Positions 1-8,459 of a stretch of 33,642 nucleotides of DNA are shown here, piece by piece. The position numbers and the translations under genes are program-made. The notes below the pieces were generated by a model. The model ran no database searches. It had not been told where the DNA came from and was given only the letters and a program-made list of their open reading frames with translations. Source of the DNA: Candidatus Goldiibacteriota bacterium (GTDB lineage Bacteria > Oederibacteriota > JAAXVQ01); contig JAGVPM010000084.1 of assembly GCA_020052235.1 (NCBI GenBank), forward strand, positions 1 through 33,642, in the 5' to 3' direction. Position 1 is the stretch's first letter. Each line of letters begins with the position of its first letter.

Positions 1-4
1 GCTT

Positions 5-355
5 ATGGGAACGGTTTTAACCAACGGACAACATTGGGTATTCGTCACCTTGACCAGTTGGATTGCCATTTTGGGCGGCTTGGCCCTCTGGGTGGGTTTT
101 ATTTATTTGGGTTTAATCGCCCGCCGTTTCGAAAAAGCCTATGGAAAAATTACGCATTGGCAATTTCAACTTATGGCGCCCATAGGAGTCGTGGGGTATT
201 TAATGATGCAATCCATTGCCTCGTTGCGCCATCAGAACATGGGGCCGGTTGAGCAGTGGATTGGATACACCCTTTTGAGCTGGTCAGCAGGGTTGTGCCT
301 GTGGGGCGTAATGCGTTTTCAGAAACTCATTCGGCAATTGAGCCGGGAGGAGTGA
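5..355 (+). CDS. Small integral membrane protein, function unknown
   Basis: This encodes 116 residues with three hydrophobic stretches, at roughly residues 16-38, 52-70 and 86-102, so a small inner-membrane protein is likely. I recognise no family motif. The ATG lies four bases from the window edge, so the true start could be further upstream and the gene may be partial. Its stop at 353-355 sits two bases before the GTG start of the next small membrane protein, so the two probably form an operon and may work together, perhaps as subunits of one membrane complex. That joint role is inference from spacing and similar size only. Confidence 0.6.
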   Translation: MGTVLTNGQHWVFVTLTSWIAILGGLALWVGFIYLGLIARRFEKAYGKITHWQFQLMAPIGVVGYLMMQSIASLRHQNMGPVEQWIGYTLLSWSAGLCLWGVMRFQKLIRQLSREE

Positions 356-357
356 CT

Positions 358-702
358 GTGCTTTCAATTTTGTATCGTGCCAGTTTCTTTTTATATGAAA
401 TCAGCTTCTGCCTGTTTGCCCTGGCATTGTTTTATCACGGGACCGTGCTGCAGCAATTGGCACGCGCATTCCGGTTGCCTGCGCTGGCTTGGTTGTCTTA
501 TCTGGCGGGCGTGCTTTTACTGGTGTGCGCGGGAATTCATTTTTATGTATATCATTCCTTATCCCCGCAATATATGCAAACCGGTTCTTTGGATCAGTTG
601 TTGCAAATGTATGCTTTAAAAACGGTTTCCATGTTCAGTATTTTAATTGCCGGTTTGGCTTTAAGTTTAGGCAATAGTTTTTACCTGAAAAAAACCACCT
701 AA
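358..702 (+). CDS. Small integral membrane protein, function unknown
   Basis: The GTG at 358 is chosen because a GGGAGGA ribosome site lies just upstream (about 345-351), overlapping the end of the previous gene. Longer in-frame starts would run through that gene. The product is 114 residues with about three membrane segments (near 5-24, 40-60 and 85-107) and a basic C-terminus ending KKTT. The segment around HFYVYHSL is aromatic-rich. No family is recognised. It follows the preceding membrane protein by two bases, which suggests translational coupling. Confidence 0.6.
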   Translation: MLSILYRASFFLYEISFCLFALALFYHGTVLQQLARAFRLPALAWLSYLAGVLLLVCAGIHFYVYHSLSPQYMQTGSLDQLLQMYALKTVSMFSILIAGLALSLGNSFYLKKTT

Positions 703-749
703 TTTTAATGATAAATGCACAAATGTTTGGGCGAAGTTTTTTTAAATCG

Positions 750-779
750 TTGAATTTCTATATCATCCCATGCTAAATT
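750..779 (+). promoter_or_regulatory. Possible sigma-70-like promoter of the Thr-rich/PorV pair
   Basis: A TTGAAT hexamer at 750-755 is separated by 18 bases from TAAATT at 774-779, about 40 bases upstream of the ATG at 822. Both hexamers are imperfect, so this is only a plausible promoter. Confidence 0.3.
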
Positions 780-821
780 AGAAAGGTTCAAAGGAATAGA
801 ATTCACCATGGCGGGGGATAC

Positions 822-1874
822 ATGGCCGTTCAACGATATCCGCGTTTTGGAATGCGGATTTTTGGATTTTTATTAATCATCGGTTTGGGCGCATTTTCAC
901 CTGCTTGGGGCGCATTTGCAGATACACCTACTGAAACTCCGACGTCAACAGAGTCACCAACCGTTACGGAAACACCGTCATTCACTGTTTCTCCCTCGGA
1001 GACTGTATCGTCTACGGCAACCCCAACGGAAACCGAATTACGAACGTCGACTCAAACGCCAACCTCCACAGTTACCGGTACTCTCACGGAATCGCCTACG
1101 GCTACACCGACTTCAACGTTTACAGGCACACCCTCGGAATCTCCCACGGCTACGGCCACCCCAACTTATACATGTACGCCTTCGGAAACGCCCTCGTTCA
1201 CTGCAACGTCCACGGCCACGGAAAGCCCCACCAGTACCGGGACACCTACGATCACGGAAACCGCTACGATCACGCTGTCACCCACGGCTACTGCAACCCT
1301 GCCGGATTGGACCATGACCGCAACCCCCACGATCAGTGTTACCGGCACGGAGACAAGTACGGTGACTATTACTCAGACCGCGACTTTAACACCGACGGTG
1401 ACGCCCTCGGGAACGCTAACCCAGACCCCGTCGATCAGCGCTACACCTACGCGTTCAGCCACGCATACACGCACGCCGACCATCTCCGTAACCGCGACCA
1501 TTTCTGCTACATGTACGATTTCACCCACCTTGACGGTTTCACCGACGTTAACCAGTACGGTTACGGTGAATCCCTTTGACGGTGAATTGAGCGCCGTCAG
1601 ACTCAGCCGGAAAATTTTTACCCCGGAAGGCTCGCTGGATAAAAGCCTGCGCTTGTCATTCCAGTCCAGGCTGGCTGCGGATGACATTAAGGTTACGGTG
1701 TTCGACACCAGCGGCCGGAAGATCGCGTCTTTGCCCGTGCAGGGCGCCCAGCCGGATTATTGGGCCGAATGGGACGGCCGGAACGGCGGGGCGGTTTTGG
1801 CCCCGGGCATTTATATTTATGAAATCAAGGCGGGCGGCACGGCCCGCCGGGGCGCGGTGGTGTTGGCGCGATGA
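822..1874 (+). CDS. Secreted Thr/Pro/Ser-rich protein with FlgD-like C-terminal domain
   Basis: The product has 350 residues in three parts. Residues 1-32 form a signal peptide with a hydrophobic core. Residues 33-250 are a low-complexity stalk built almost entirely of T, P, S, E, A and V in patterns such as [13 protein letters not shown]. Residues 255-350 look like a FlgD-type Ig or secretion-system sorting domain, with [15 protein letters not shown] and [13 protein letters not shown]. Such C-termini occur on cell-surface proteins and on cargo of type IX-like secretion. The ATG at 822 follows a GGGGG stretch at 813-817; an in-frame Met 10 codons later is an alternative. Its stop overlaps the next start as ATGA, so it is coupled to the PorV-like protein. 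Biased codons in the stalk create long open frames on both strands; these are not genes. Confidence 0.72.
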   Translation: MAVQRYPRFGMRIFGFLLIIGLGAFSPAWGAFADTPTETPTSTESPTVTETPSFTVSPSETVSSTATPTETELRTSTQTPTSTVTGTLTESPTATPTSTFTGTPSESPTATATPTYTCTPSETPSFTATSTATESPTSTGTPTITETATITLSPTATATLPDWTMTATPTISVTGTETSTVTITQTATLTPTVTPSGTLTQTPSISATPTRSATHTRTPTISVTATISATCTISPTLTVSPTLTSTVTVNPFDGELSAVRLSRKIFTPEGSLDKSLRLSFQSRLAADDIKVTVFDTSGRKIASLPVQGAQPDYWAEWDGRNGGAVLAPGIYIYEIKAGGTARRGAVVLAR

Positions 1875-3847
1875 AATCAACCATCCGGTTCACATTTAGC
1901 CTGATTATACTGCTGGCCTGCGGAGGGCAGGCGGCGCGGGCTTCGTTTGAGCTGGAGCGGCCTGGTGCCCGCGCCTCGGGCATGGCCGGAGCTTTTACAG
2001 CCGTGGCGGATGATGCCGATGCGCTGTATTACAATCCCGCCGGTTTGATGGATATCCCCCAAGAAAGCATATCCGCGGAATTCAGCCGCTTGCTGACGGG
2101 GCTGGATACGGACACGCCCACTGAAAGCCGCTTGGCGTACATCATGCCCATAAAAAATTTAGGTTGTTTGGGATTGGCCTGGCACCAGCGCAGTTTGGCT
2201 GCCGTGTATCAGGAAAATGTCATCCTGGCCGGCCTGGGATTTGCTTTAGATAAGGAAGAAAAATATAAATTAGGCGCGGGTTTGAAAATTCTTCAGGCCG
2301 GGTATCAGGATGGAGATGCCTTGAGTGCCAATTCCGATTTTTTTGCCCAGTCTTCGACTGTGATGGGCATTACGTTTGATGTGGGCGGAAAAGTGGATTT
2401 TGGGGAAGGCATGACGGCCGGAGTGGGCGTGGCCAATATTACCCAGCCGGATGTTTCCCTCAAGGGCGGGTACGCGCTGCCCATTCATATCCGCGTTGGT
2501 GCGGCGTATGCTTATGAAAACGGAGTAAGCGCGCTGGACCTGCTGGCCTATCAAGGCAATCAGCGGCTGGCGGCGGGAACGGAATATTGGTGGTTTGATC
2601 AGGTGCTGGGCACCCGGCTCGGCATGGGATTCGGCAACGCCGGGATGATGGAAATCACGGCCGGCCTTTCCTTAAAAGTTCAATTTGTCGGCCAATTGGA
2701 TTATGCCTATGTCAATCCTTTGGGGGATTTTGCGGGCTTGGGAGGGACGCACAGGGTCAATGTGAGCATTATTCTTGGCGCTCCTCCTTTGGATCCGGGT
2801 ACGCTGCAAGGCCTGCAACTGAAGGCCAAGGGCGATGAAGCCATGAAGCAGGGGAACTGGGCGGAAGCCGTGGATGACTATGAACAGGCCGCGGAGTATC
2901 TGCCGCAAGACACGGAAATAACCGCGAAGATCAACACGCTGCATGAAAAACAAAAAAAAGTGTCGGAGATCAATTTATACCTCAAACAGGGCAAGGATTT
3001 TAAAAAGAACGGCAGTTACCAGAATGCCCTGGCGGTGTATCAAAAAGTTTTAACCCTGGACCCCAATCACGCCGAAGCATTGGCGCAAGCGGCGGAGCTT
3101 CAGGCCGTGCTGCAGAAAATGACCGAGGCGCAACGGTTGCAACAGGAGCAACAGGAGCGTTTGGCTGCGGAAAAAACACGCCAGGAAGGGTTGAAAGCCG
3201 CCAAGGATTCCCTGCAGGCGGCGTTGCGCGCTTTGGAAAAAGCCCGCCGCAATTCGGAAATCCGCCGGTTGCTTGCCGCGGACCTGTCGCGTTTGGAAAA
3301 ACAATGGGGCGCCGCCAATCAGCTGTGGCGCAGCGGCGAAGCGGAACGCGCCCAAGTCGGGGCGCAGGACGTGATGGCTGAATTGGAAAAATTGTACCGG
3401 AAAGCGCAGCGGAAACAAGTTCGGGAAAAACGCGATAAGCTTGCCGCAGAATCTCTCAAACGTGAGAGCGCGGAACCGGCGGCTGAATCATCGGCTCCTC
3501 CGGCGTCTGCGGCCGCGATGTCCGTGCCTACGGTGGGAAAAGCAAGTACGGCTGAGAGGCCGGTTAAGCCGTTGGTGGATGAAGCGCAGCGGCGGCGTGC
3601 GCGCGGAGCGTATGGCCGGACCGTGAAACTGATGCTGGACATTGACAAGCTTCAAGGGAAACGTTATTTTGCCGATGCCTACAGTTCCCTGCAAAGTGAA
3701 ATCAGCCGGATTAAAATTTTAATCAACAGCGAAGACTATGCCGCGGCCGTGGAGTATGCCGAAGGCGTATTTCCCAAACTGGAAGCATTGAAATCACGGT
3801 GCGAAGATAAGAAAAAAGCCCGCGAGGTTATGCCCACGAACTGGTAA
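1871..3847 (+). CDS. PorV/UPF0164-type outer-membrane barrel protein with TPR and coiled-coil extension
   Basis: This 658-residue protein begins with a signal peptide (about 1-24). It continues with the hallmark of PorV/UPF0164 proteins, [20 protein letters not shown] followed by LYYNPAGL. Residues 25-300 should form a FadL/PorV-like outer-membrane beta-barrel. Residues 309-415 contain TPR-like helices (for example [18 protein letters not shown] and [19 protein letters not shown]). Residues 415-530 are rich in K, E, Q, R and A and probably coiled coil; the C-terminus is also helical. The four-base ATGA overlap with the Thr-rich secreted protein indicates translational coupling. In Bacteroidota, PorV is the shuttle of the type IX system, so a role in surface export or attachment of the partner is an attractive inference. 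The fused TPR region would have to be periplasmic. Confidence 0.75.
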   Translation: MKSTIRFTFSLIILLACGGQAARASFELERPGARASGMAGAFTAVADDADALYYNPAGLMDIPQESISAEFSRLLTGLDTDTPTESRLAYIMPIKNLGCLGLAWHQRSLAAVYQENVILAGLGFALDKEEKYKLGAGLKILQAGYQDGDALSANSDFFAQSSTVMGITFDVGGKVDFGEGMTAGVGVANITQPDVSLKGGYALPIHIRVGAAYAYENGVSALDLLAYQGNQRLAAGTEYWWFDQVLGTRLGMGFGNAGMMEITAGLSLKVQFVGQLDYAYVNPLGDFAGLGGTHRVNVSIILGAPPLDPGTLQGLQLKAKGDEAMKQGNWAEAVDDYEQAAEYLPQDTEITAKINTLHEKQKKVSEINLYLKQGKDFKKNGSYQNALAVYQKVLTLDPNHAEALAQAAELQAVLQKMTEAQRLQQEQQERLAAEKTRQEGLKAAKDSLQAALRALEKARRNSEIRRLLAADLSRLEKQWGAANQLWRSGEAERAQVGAQDVMAELEKLYRKAQRKQVREKRDKLAAESLKRESAEPAAESSAPPASAAAMSVPTVGKASTAERPVKPLVDEAQRRRARGAYGRTVKLMLDIDKLQGKRYFADAYSSLQSEISRIKILINSEDYAAAVEYAEGVFPKLEALKSRCEDKKKAREVMPTNW

Positions 3848-3860
3848 GGGCATGCGGGTT

Positions 3861-3913
3861 TGTAGGGGCGAACTTTATGTTCGCCCTGGGCGATCACAAG
3901 GATCGCCCCTACA
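3861..3913. repeat. Palindromic dispersed repeat (GTAGGGGCGA type)
   Basis: TGTAGGGGCGA at 3861-3871 is the exact inverse of TCGCCCCTACA at 3903-3913. A second inner inverted pair (GGGCGAAC/GTTCGCCC) lies at about 3865-3883. It sits between the convergent ends of the PorV-like gene and truD, where it could form a strong hairpin and serve as a bidirectional transcription stop, although no T-run follows. Repeats of this sequence type recur between genes in many unrelated bacterial genomes. Confidence 0.7.
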
Positions 3914-3945
3914 TGTTTTCGTAAATTCAAATAAGAATAATTTTT

Positions 3946-5133
3946 TCATACCTGTTTTTTCAGAGGTTCGGCAAAGAGGCGTTTTATAACCATGGTGGCG
4001 TAACTGCCGCGCGGCAAGGTAAAGGCCAGTTGAATTTTTTTCTTCTCCGGATAGAGTTCGTCATCTGCGGGCCGGGCGGTTAGGTTTTGCGGGAAAAGCA
4101 GCATGGGCCGCGGGATGGATTTGAAAAACGCGTTTCTGAGGGGAAACCGGTTGAAGAGTCCGGGATGCAGCCCGCGTTCTTTGAGCAGGTCCGAAAAAAG
4201 AGTTTGGGCATCGGATGCGGTCCAGGTCATTTTGGCGGCCGCCGTCGGGATCATAGTCCGCTGGAGCGCTTCGCGGTCCTGGGAACTTAATCCCGTGTAA
4301 AACCAGTACTCGCCGGTTACGCCGGGATAGCCGATCAGGGACGAAAGCTTGCGTGCGGCCAGGGTTCGGCGCACGGTTTCATTCCAGAGATACGACTGGA
4401 ACGCGCTTAGGGCCATGGAGCAGTCTTCCTTCGGTATCGTAAACAGCACACTTAAAAACCCATCGGATTTTTGCTGCAGGAAATCAAAGGCTGATTTTTC
4501 AAAGGATGTGATTGCGAGCGCGCGGCAGGCGCGCCATTGGCGCCATTGCGCGCTAAATGCGCGTTTGCGTTCTTTCTCCGTTTTTTTATCTTCGGGATGA
4601 ATGGCCGTCAGGTAGGTCTTCAACGCACCATTGAAATGTTTTTTTAAAACTTGTTCCACCCAAAATCCCTGCATTTGATCAAAACTGCCGAAACGCTGAT
4701 CGTCAAAATAATTGGGGATTCCGTGGCGTTCCACAACCGGGATTTCCTGGAGAACTTCTTGTGCTTCGGTTTGGGTCAGTTTTCGGATCGCAATTTCAAA
4801 GCGGTTGCCTGCAATAAACGCTGGCCCCATGGGCTGATCCGAAAATCCGGCGAATTCGAGGTGGAAATTTTGGGCCCGGAACGTCTGCGCTTTGTTGCCC
4901 CGGAGCGTGATCCATTGGCGGGTGAAGCCGTAGCGGTCTTTCTTTCCGCCATAGGCCAAATCGGCTGGTTTCAGGCGCAGCGCCTTCCCGATTTCGCGCA
5001 AGGCATCCACGGTGTTCCAGCCGCGTTTTTCCAGCCAATACACGCCATAGGGCCCCTGTTTGAGCAAGGGCAGGGTGGCGATCTCTTCAACCACAAAGTC
5101 TTCGGGTTGGCATTTGATTTTTGGTTTGAGCAT
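3946..5133 (-). CDS. truD: tRNA pseudouridine(13) synthase TruD
   Basis: TruD converts uridine 13 of tRNA(Glu) to pseudouridine. The 395-residue product carries the family signature YGGKKDRYGFTRQ, with the catalytic aspartate at D66. It also has the conserved NYFDDQRFGS motif and AFQSYLWNE, which forms part of the active-site fold. It is slightly longer than the E. coli enzyme (about 350 residues). The ATG at 5133 is preceded on the minus strand by AGGAT. It is a single gene facing the PorV-like gene and divergent from the zinc locus, so it has its own transcription unit. Confidence 0.95.
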   Translation of the reverse strand: MLKPKIKCQPEDFVVEEIATLPLLKQGPYGVYWLEKRGWNTVDALREIGKALRLKPADLAYGGKKDRYGFTRQWITLRGNKAQTFRAQNFHLEFAGFSDQPMGPAFIAGNRFEIAIRKLTQTEAQEVLQEIPVVERHGIPNYFDDQRFGSFDQMQGFWVEQVLKKHFNGALKTYLTAIHPEDKKTEKERKRAFSAQWRQWRACRALAITSFEKSAFDFLQQKSDGFLSVLFTIPKEDCSMALSAFQSYLWNETVRRTLAARKLSSLIGYPGVTGEYWFYTGLSSQDREALQRTMIPTAAAKMTWTASDAQTLFSDLLKERGLHPGLFNRFPLRNAFFKSIPRPMLLFPQNLTARPADDELYPEKKKIQLAFTLPRGSYATMVIKRLFAEPLKKQV

Positions 5134-5285
5134 AAACCGATCCTATGGTTGAATACAATGCATTGCATCCGGTGCCCACGTATCATAGGGGATGGCTCCG
5201 GTTGGCGCAAGGTTATTTGCAGGCGGCCGTGCCGTTGACGAAAATGCAATTGACAATGAACGGCTGGAGAGGTTAACATTCCGCC

Positions 5286-5594
5286 ATGTTTACCCGGCGC
5301 TTTCGATTTTACTTGATGACCTTGGCACTGACGGCTGACCTGTTTTTTTCAATGGGGTTGGCTGCAGTACATCACCATGCTCACGGCCAGGCGCATCATC
5401 AGGATAATTCCCCTGCGTGTTCCCTTTGTTTGGCGGTCCGGAATTTAGGCTCCGCGGATCAACCGGTTCCAAAGGTTGTGCAACGGCAACCGGCACTGAC
5501 AGCGGTTTCCGCTCTGGTTTTTGTTAAAACGCTCCCATGTAAAAAAAACATTTGCCTTAATCAGCCTGTTATCCATGATCCACCTCTGGTTTAA
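5286..5594 (+). CDS. Small exported His-rich peptide, likely metal-binding
   Basis: The 102-residue product has an N-terminal hydrophobic segment (about residues 8-28). It is followed by a histidine cluster, HHHAHGQAHHQ, and then a CSLC pair within ACSLCLAVRNL. Small exported proteins with a His stretch plus CxxC are often found beside zinc or other metal transporter genes and may act as metal sensors or buffers outside the membrane. Here it precedes a porin-like gene and znuA, which supports a zinc role. The ATG has a GGAGAGG at 5266-5272, a rather long 13-base spacing, so the start is somewhat uncertain. Confidence 0.6.
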   Translation: MFTRRFRFYLMTLALTADLFFSMGLAAVHHHAHGQAHHQDNSPACSLCLAVRNLGSADQPVPKVVQRQPALTAVSALVFVKTLPCKKNICLNQPVIHDPPLV

Positions 5595-5641
5595 TCGTTT
5601 AAAAAAAATCATAAAAACAATTTGCTCTCTTTGGATTTGTT

Positions 5642-5662
5642 AAACCCATCGCCTCTGGGTTT
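5642..5662 (+). promoter_or_regulatory. Small hairpin in the leader of the porin-like gene
   Basis: AAACCCA at 5642-5648 pairs exactly with TGGGTTT at 5656-5662 around a seven-base loop, in the 139-base gap before the porin-like gene. No T-run follows directly, so this is not a clear terminator. It could be an operator or a leader structure. Confidence 0.3.
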
Positions 5663-5733
5663 ATATCCTTTGCTTCATTAATACCCTGTGGTTTGCCGCA
5701 AGGCGCTGCATACTTTACGACCGGAGGTTAGCC

Positions 5734-6936
5734 ATGAAACTATGGATGTATTTATTTATCTGTGTATTCTCGGTTTTGTCAGGTGTTTCACAAAGCGCTC
5801 GGGCTATTGAAACCGATAGCGCCGCCAGCGGTGCGTCCGGATTTTTCGGCGCAGCTTACCTGAGCAATCCCAACCTTTCCTTGATTCTTGACACTAGGGT
5901 TTATTCCTCAAACTTGAACAATTTGGAATTGGAGGCTAAGGGAATTCCTGGCTATACCACTGAAGGATTGGAAATGAAAAAAGGTTTCAATCTGGATTCC
6001 GCGGAGCTCTTCTTTTTTTCGCCAGTGGATCCTTTCTTTAACCTATATGCCGCTATGCCACTATCGCTGGCTGGAGTGGAATTGGAAGAAGCCTATGTAG
6101 TTTCCACCGCATTACCTGAGGGCTTGCAACTCAAATTAGGGCGCTTTAAGAGCAACATCACGCGTTTGGATGCTCAGCACCCGCATGCTTGGGATTTTAC
6201 GGATATGGCATTGCCTTACCGTGCGTTTTTAGGTTCAGAAGGCTTGGGCGGGGAAAATGGTGCCCAGGTGACCTATCTACCCTCATTGCCGGTTTATATC
6301 CTGCTAGGCGCGGAAATTTTGCAGGGCGAAAATCCGCTTATCTTGGGAGGCGATACTTGGGCGGGTCCGCAGGCCTTTACGGGTTTTATCAAAGCCTCGC
6401 TCGACACCAGCGATTTATCGGCCTTGTACTTCGGGCCTTTGGTTCTTGTTGGTCAAACCAAGACCCATGAAGTTATCCCAGGCGCAGCGTTAACTGGCCG
6501 GAGCACCTTGAGCGGCCTGGAAGCGGTTTGGAAATGGAAGCCCTGCGCGGGGATGGGGCTAACCTGGCAAAGCGAGTATTTGGTTTTACACCAGGAAGGT
6601 AAGCTCGCAGACGATGCCGGAATGGTTGGGGATGTGCTTAGAAATCAAGATGGCTTTTATCTTCAATCAGTCTGCCAGTGGTATCAATTTCGGGTAGGCG
6701 CTCGTTATGACCGGCTGGCCTTGGCGTATGATCAATTGAAAATCAACGAAGAGCAACAAGATTTGGGCGACATTCCTTGGCGGGTCAGTGCTAACTGCGA
6801 GTATGTCCCGGATGAGTTTACCAATATCCGCTTACAATACACGTATGACGCTTCTGCACGAAATGGGCAAATTAACCGCGAGATCATATTGCAGTTTATC
6901 TTCGCCATTGGCGCGCACCCCGTGCACATATTTTAG
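5734..6936 (+). CDS. Outer-membrane porin-like protein of a zinc-uptake locus
   Basis: The 400-residue product has a signal peptide (about 1-24, ending SARA). The mature protein alternates short hydrophobic and aromatic strands typical of a beta-barrel. Features include GFNLDSAELFFFSPVDPFF, LKLGRFKSNITRLDAQHPHA and a C-terminal strand REIILQFIFAIG. I recall similar proteins annotated as zinc-regulated outer-membrane receptors next to znuA-like genes in thermophilic bacteria; that match is from memory. I see no TonB box or plug domain. A GGAGG at 5722-5726 supports the ATG. The next gene, znuA, starts 11 bases after the stop, so the two are co-transcribed. The likely role is passage of zinc or another metal across the outer membrane. 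Confidence 0.6.
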   Translation: MKLWMYLFICVFSVLSGVSQSARAIETDSAASGASGFFGAAYLSNPNLSLILDTRVYSSNLNNLELEAKGIPGYTTEGLEMKKGFNLDSAELFFFSPVDPFFNLYAAMPLSLAGVELEEAYVVSTALPEGLQLKLGRFKSNITRLDAQHPHAWDFTDMALPYRAFLGSEGLGGENGAQVTYLPSLPVYILLGAEILQGENPLILGGDTWAGPQAFTGFIKASLDTSDLSALYFGPLVLVGQTKTHEVIPGAALTGRSTLSGLEAVWKWKPCAGMGLTWQSEYLVLHQEGKLADDAGMVGDVLRNQDGFYLQSVCQWYQFRVGARYDRLALAYDQLKINEEQQDLGDIPWRVSANCEYVPDEFTNIRLQYTYDASARNGQINREIILQFIFAIGAHPVHIF

Positions 6937-6946
6937 GAGGCCATTT

Positions 6947-7489
6947 ATGAAAAAAATATTCTTTATGGTATTCGGTTTGCTGTTAACAGTTACAACGGCT
7001 CACGCTGCTATCCATGTGGTGGCTACATTGCCTTGGATAGGGAGCATTGTCCGTGAGCTCGGCGGGGACAAGGTACAGGTCACGGTTTTGGTCAAGCCGA
7101 GCCAGGACCCGCATATTATCGATGCCAAACCCAGTTTCATTCTGGCCGCGCGCAAGGCGGATGTGTTTATGTACAACGGGCTGGACCTGGAAATCGGCTA
7201 CCTGCCTTTGATTGTTGAATCCTCTCGAAATGCCAAACTTCAACCGGGAAAACCAGGGAATTTTGATTGCTCGCGTTTTGTAACGGTGGTGGAAAAAAAC
7301 AGCACAGTGGACCGCAGCTTGGGAGATGTGCACCCGTTGGGTAATCCGCACTATCAATATTCACCCACCAATGTTCAACGTGTGGCCGAGGGGATTGCCG
7401 ACCGCCTGGCGCAATTGGATGGCACCCATACGGAGTTTTTTCAGTTGCGGCTAAAAGCGTTTTCCGAAAACATGAAACAGCTCCCGTGA
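6947..7489 (+). pseudogene. znuA: ZnuA-type zinc-binding protein, C-terminally truncated by a deletion
   Basis: The ATG at 6947 follows GGAGG at 6936-6940; the longer in-frame open frame overlaps the porin-like gene and is rejected. The 180 residues comprise a signal peptide (1-21) and the N-terminal half of a cluster A-1 metal-binding protein. The two expected His ligand contexts are present: SQDPHIIDAKPS and GNPHYQYSP. A complete ZnuA has about 290-310 residues, and the C-terminal lobe with the remaining ligands is missing. The reading frame ends at MKQLP, exactly where a different frame opens into a segment resembling the end of a ZnuB permease. An internal chromosomal deletion that removed the rest of znuA, a znuC-like ATPase gene and most of znuB is the simplest reading. 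Confidence 0.75.
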
Positions 7490-7578
7490 TTGTAGCCGGG
7501 TTGGCAGTGACGTTTTTTTTACTTTTGGCAATCCGGTATGTTTTTCATAAAACGCAAGATGCTTCTTCGCCGGCCTGA
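7471..7578 (+). pseudogene. C-terminal remnant of a ZnuB-like ABC permease
   Basis: In the +1 frame relative to znuA, the sequence reads TAPVIVAGLAVTFFLLLAIR, then a short basic tail ending DASSPA and a TGA at 7576-7578. A final hydrophobic segment starting with a PxIV pattern and followed by a short basic tail is what the last membrane helix of zinc/manganese ABC-3 permeases looks like. It has no start codon of its own. Its position right after the broken znuA supports the identification, but the fragment is short. Confidence 0.5.
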
Positions 7579-7602
7579 TCCGGGCATGGCCGGAAAGAAG
7601 GG

Positions 7603-7631
7603 TTGACGGAAAAAGGAAATTGGCTTATAAC
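7603..7631 (+). promoter_or_regulatory. Sigma-70-like promoter of the UPF0251 gene
   Basis: TTGACG at 7603-7608, a 17-base spacer and TATAAC at 7626-7631 make a near-consensus promoter 36 bases upstream of the UPF0251 start. The -10 element lies inside the left arm of the adjoining palindrome, so a protein bound there would block transcription. Confidence 0.7.
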
Positions 7632-7653
7632 TGGCATATGCCAATTATAAGCC
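7622..7653. promoter_or_regulatory. 32-bp operator-like palindrome over the -10 box
   Basis: The 32 bases form a near-perfect palindrome with a single mismatched pair. The outer arms are GGCTTATAA and TTATAAGCC; the centre is TGGCATATGCCA. It covers the -10 hexamer and ends just before the ribosome site GGGAGG at 7655-7660. This arrangement is typical of a repressor operator. Autoregulation by the UPF0251 helix-turn-helix protein encoded next is the most direct inference. Confidence 0.7.
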
Positions 7654-7666
7654 TGGGAGGCTTGCC

Positions 7667-7975
7667 ATGCCCCGTCCTATAAAAACACGCTGCATTTGCA
7701 CTCAACCTCAGGCAAATTATTTCAAGCCACGCGGGATTCCCATGAGTGAATTGGACGAAGTTGTTTTGACCCTTGATGAATTTGAGGCCGTACGTTGGGC
7801 CGATTGGGAAGGGCTATATCATGCAGAAGCTGCGCAAAAGTTGAATGTTTCCCGGCAAACCTTGGGCAATATCCTGGAATCTGCCCGTCGCAAAATTGCC
7901 GATGCCCTGATTCACGCCAAAGCGCTTAAAATTGAAGGTGGCGTGGTTCAAGTTACCAATACCCTGCAGCCCTAG
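7667..7975 (+). CDS. UPF0251 (DUF134) family helix-turn-helix DNA-binding protein
   Basis: The 102 residues match the UPF0251 pattern throughout: MPRPIKTRCI at the start, LTLDEFEAVRWADWEGLYHA in the middle, then a helix-turn-helix with AAQKLNVSRQTLGNILESAR and the ending RKIADAL...LKIEGG. The N-terminal cysteines (CIC) may bind metal or an Fe-S centre. Members of this family often accompany NifX/NifB-type (dinitrogenase cofactor) proteins, and a broken one follows here 30 bases downstream. The upstream promoter and palindrome suggest that the protein represses its own operon. This gene appears intact, while its neighbours on both sides are damaged. Confidence 0.88.
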   Translation: MPRPIKTRCICTQPQANYFKPRGIPMSELDEVVLTLDEFEAVRWADWEGLYHAEAAQKLNVSRQTLGNILESARRKIADALIHAKALKIEGGVVQVTNTLQP

Positions 7976-8005
7976 GCTGCAATCTTTGATTGTGAGGAGT
8001 TTATT

Positions 8006-8364
8006 ATGGAGTTATGCGTTCCTACCCAAACCCGCGAGGGCAAGCAAGCACAGGTATTTGAGCATTTTGGCAGTGCGCCGTTTTTCACCCTGGTGGACAC
8101 AGAGAGTCAAAGTGTGGAAATAGTTGAAAATGCCAATCAGCATCATGAACATGGCATGTGCCAGCCGCTGCAGGCCATTGCCAACCTTAAAGTAGATGCG
8201 GTGGGGGTATGGGTGCTAGGGCAGTACAGCGTTTGAATGAAGGCGGAATCAAAGTTTATCGCGCTATCCCGGGAACTGTGGAGGCGATTGTGTCCCAATA
8301 TATTCAAGGCAGCTTAGAAGAAATCTCGGTGCATAATGCCTGTTCGCATCACGGTTGCCATTAA
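8006..8364 (+). pseudogene. NifX/NifB-type (dinitrogenase cofactor family) protein, frameshifted
   Basis: The first frame (8006-8236) gives MELCVPTQTREGKQAQVFEH and continues through HGMCQPLQAIANLKVDAV, a typical small NifX/NifB-C-like protein, then goes out of frame. A second frame from about 8196 continues the same family as GGMGARAVQRLNEGGIKVYR, then IPGTVEAIVSQYIQGSLEEI, and ends at a His/Cys tail ACSHHGCH with a stop at 8362-8364. The shift falls in the GTGGGGGTATGGG stretch near 8195-8210, where a few bases appear to be lost. Restored, the protein would have about 120 residues. Such proteins bind Fe-S or Mo-type clusters; their role outside nitrogen fixation is unclear. A sequencing error in the G-rich run cannot be excluded. 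Confidence 0.75.
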
Positions 8365-8459
8365 GCTGGACGGGCGCATGGTTAACAGCCATGAAAAGTT
8401 TTTAAAAATTTTTTTTTGGATAACAAACGAGCAGAAGAAGGCAGTAATGCGGTGAAACC

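Noticed and set aside
924-1570. Thr-rich coding stretch as a tandem repeat or CRISPR-like array
   Set aside because: The protein pattern repeats loosely but the DNA has no constant unit and no regular spacing.
916-1708. Several long open frames on both strands inside the Thr-rich gene
   Set aside because: They arise from the skewed, repetitive codons of the Thr/Pro/Ser stalk; they have no ribosome sites and give low-complexity Arg/Leu/Val or His/Asp products.
5156-5165. CAATGCATTG palindrome as a Zur operator in front of the zinc locus
   Set aside because: Only 10 bases long, not matching a Zur box I know, and 120 bases from the start codon.
6788-6946. Longer start for the znuA fragment
   Set aside because: This part is inside the porin-like gene in another frame; a signal peptide and GGAGG fit the ATG at 6947.
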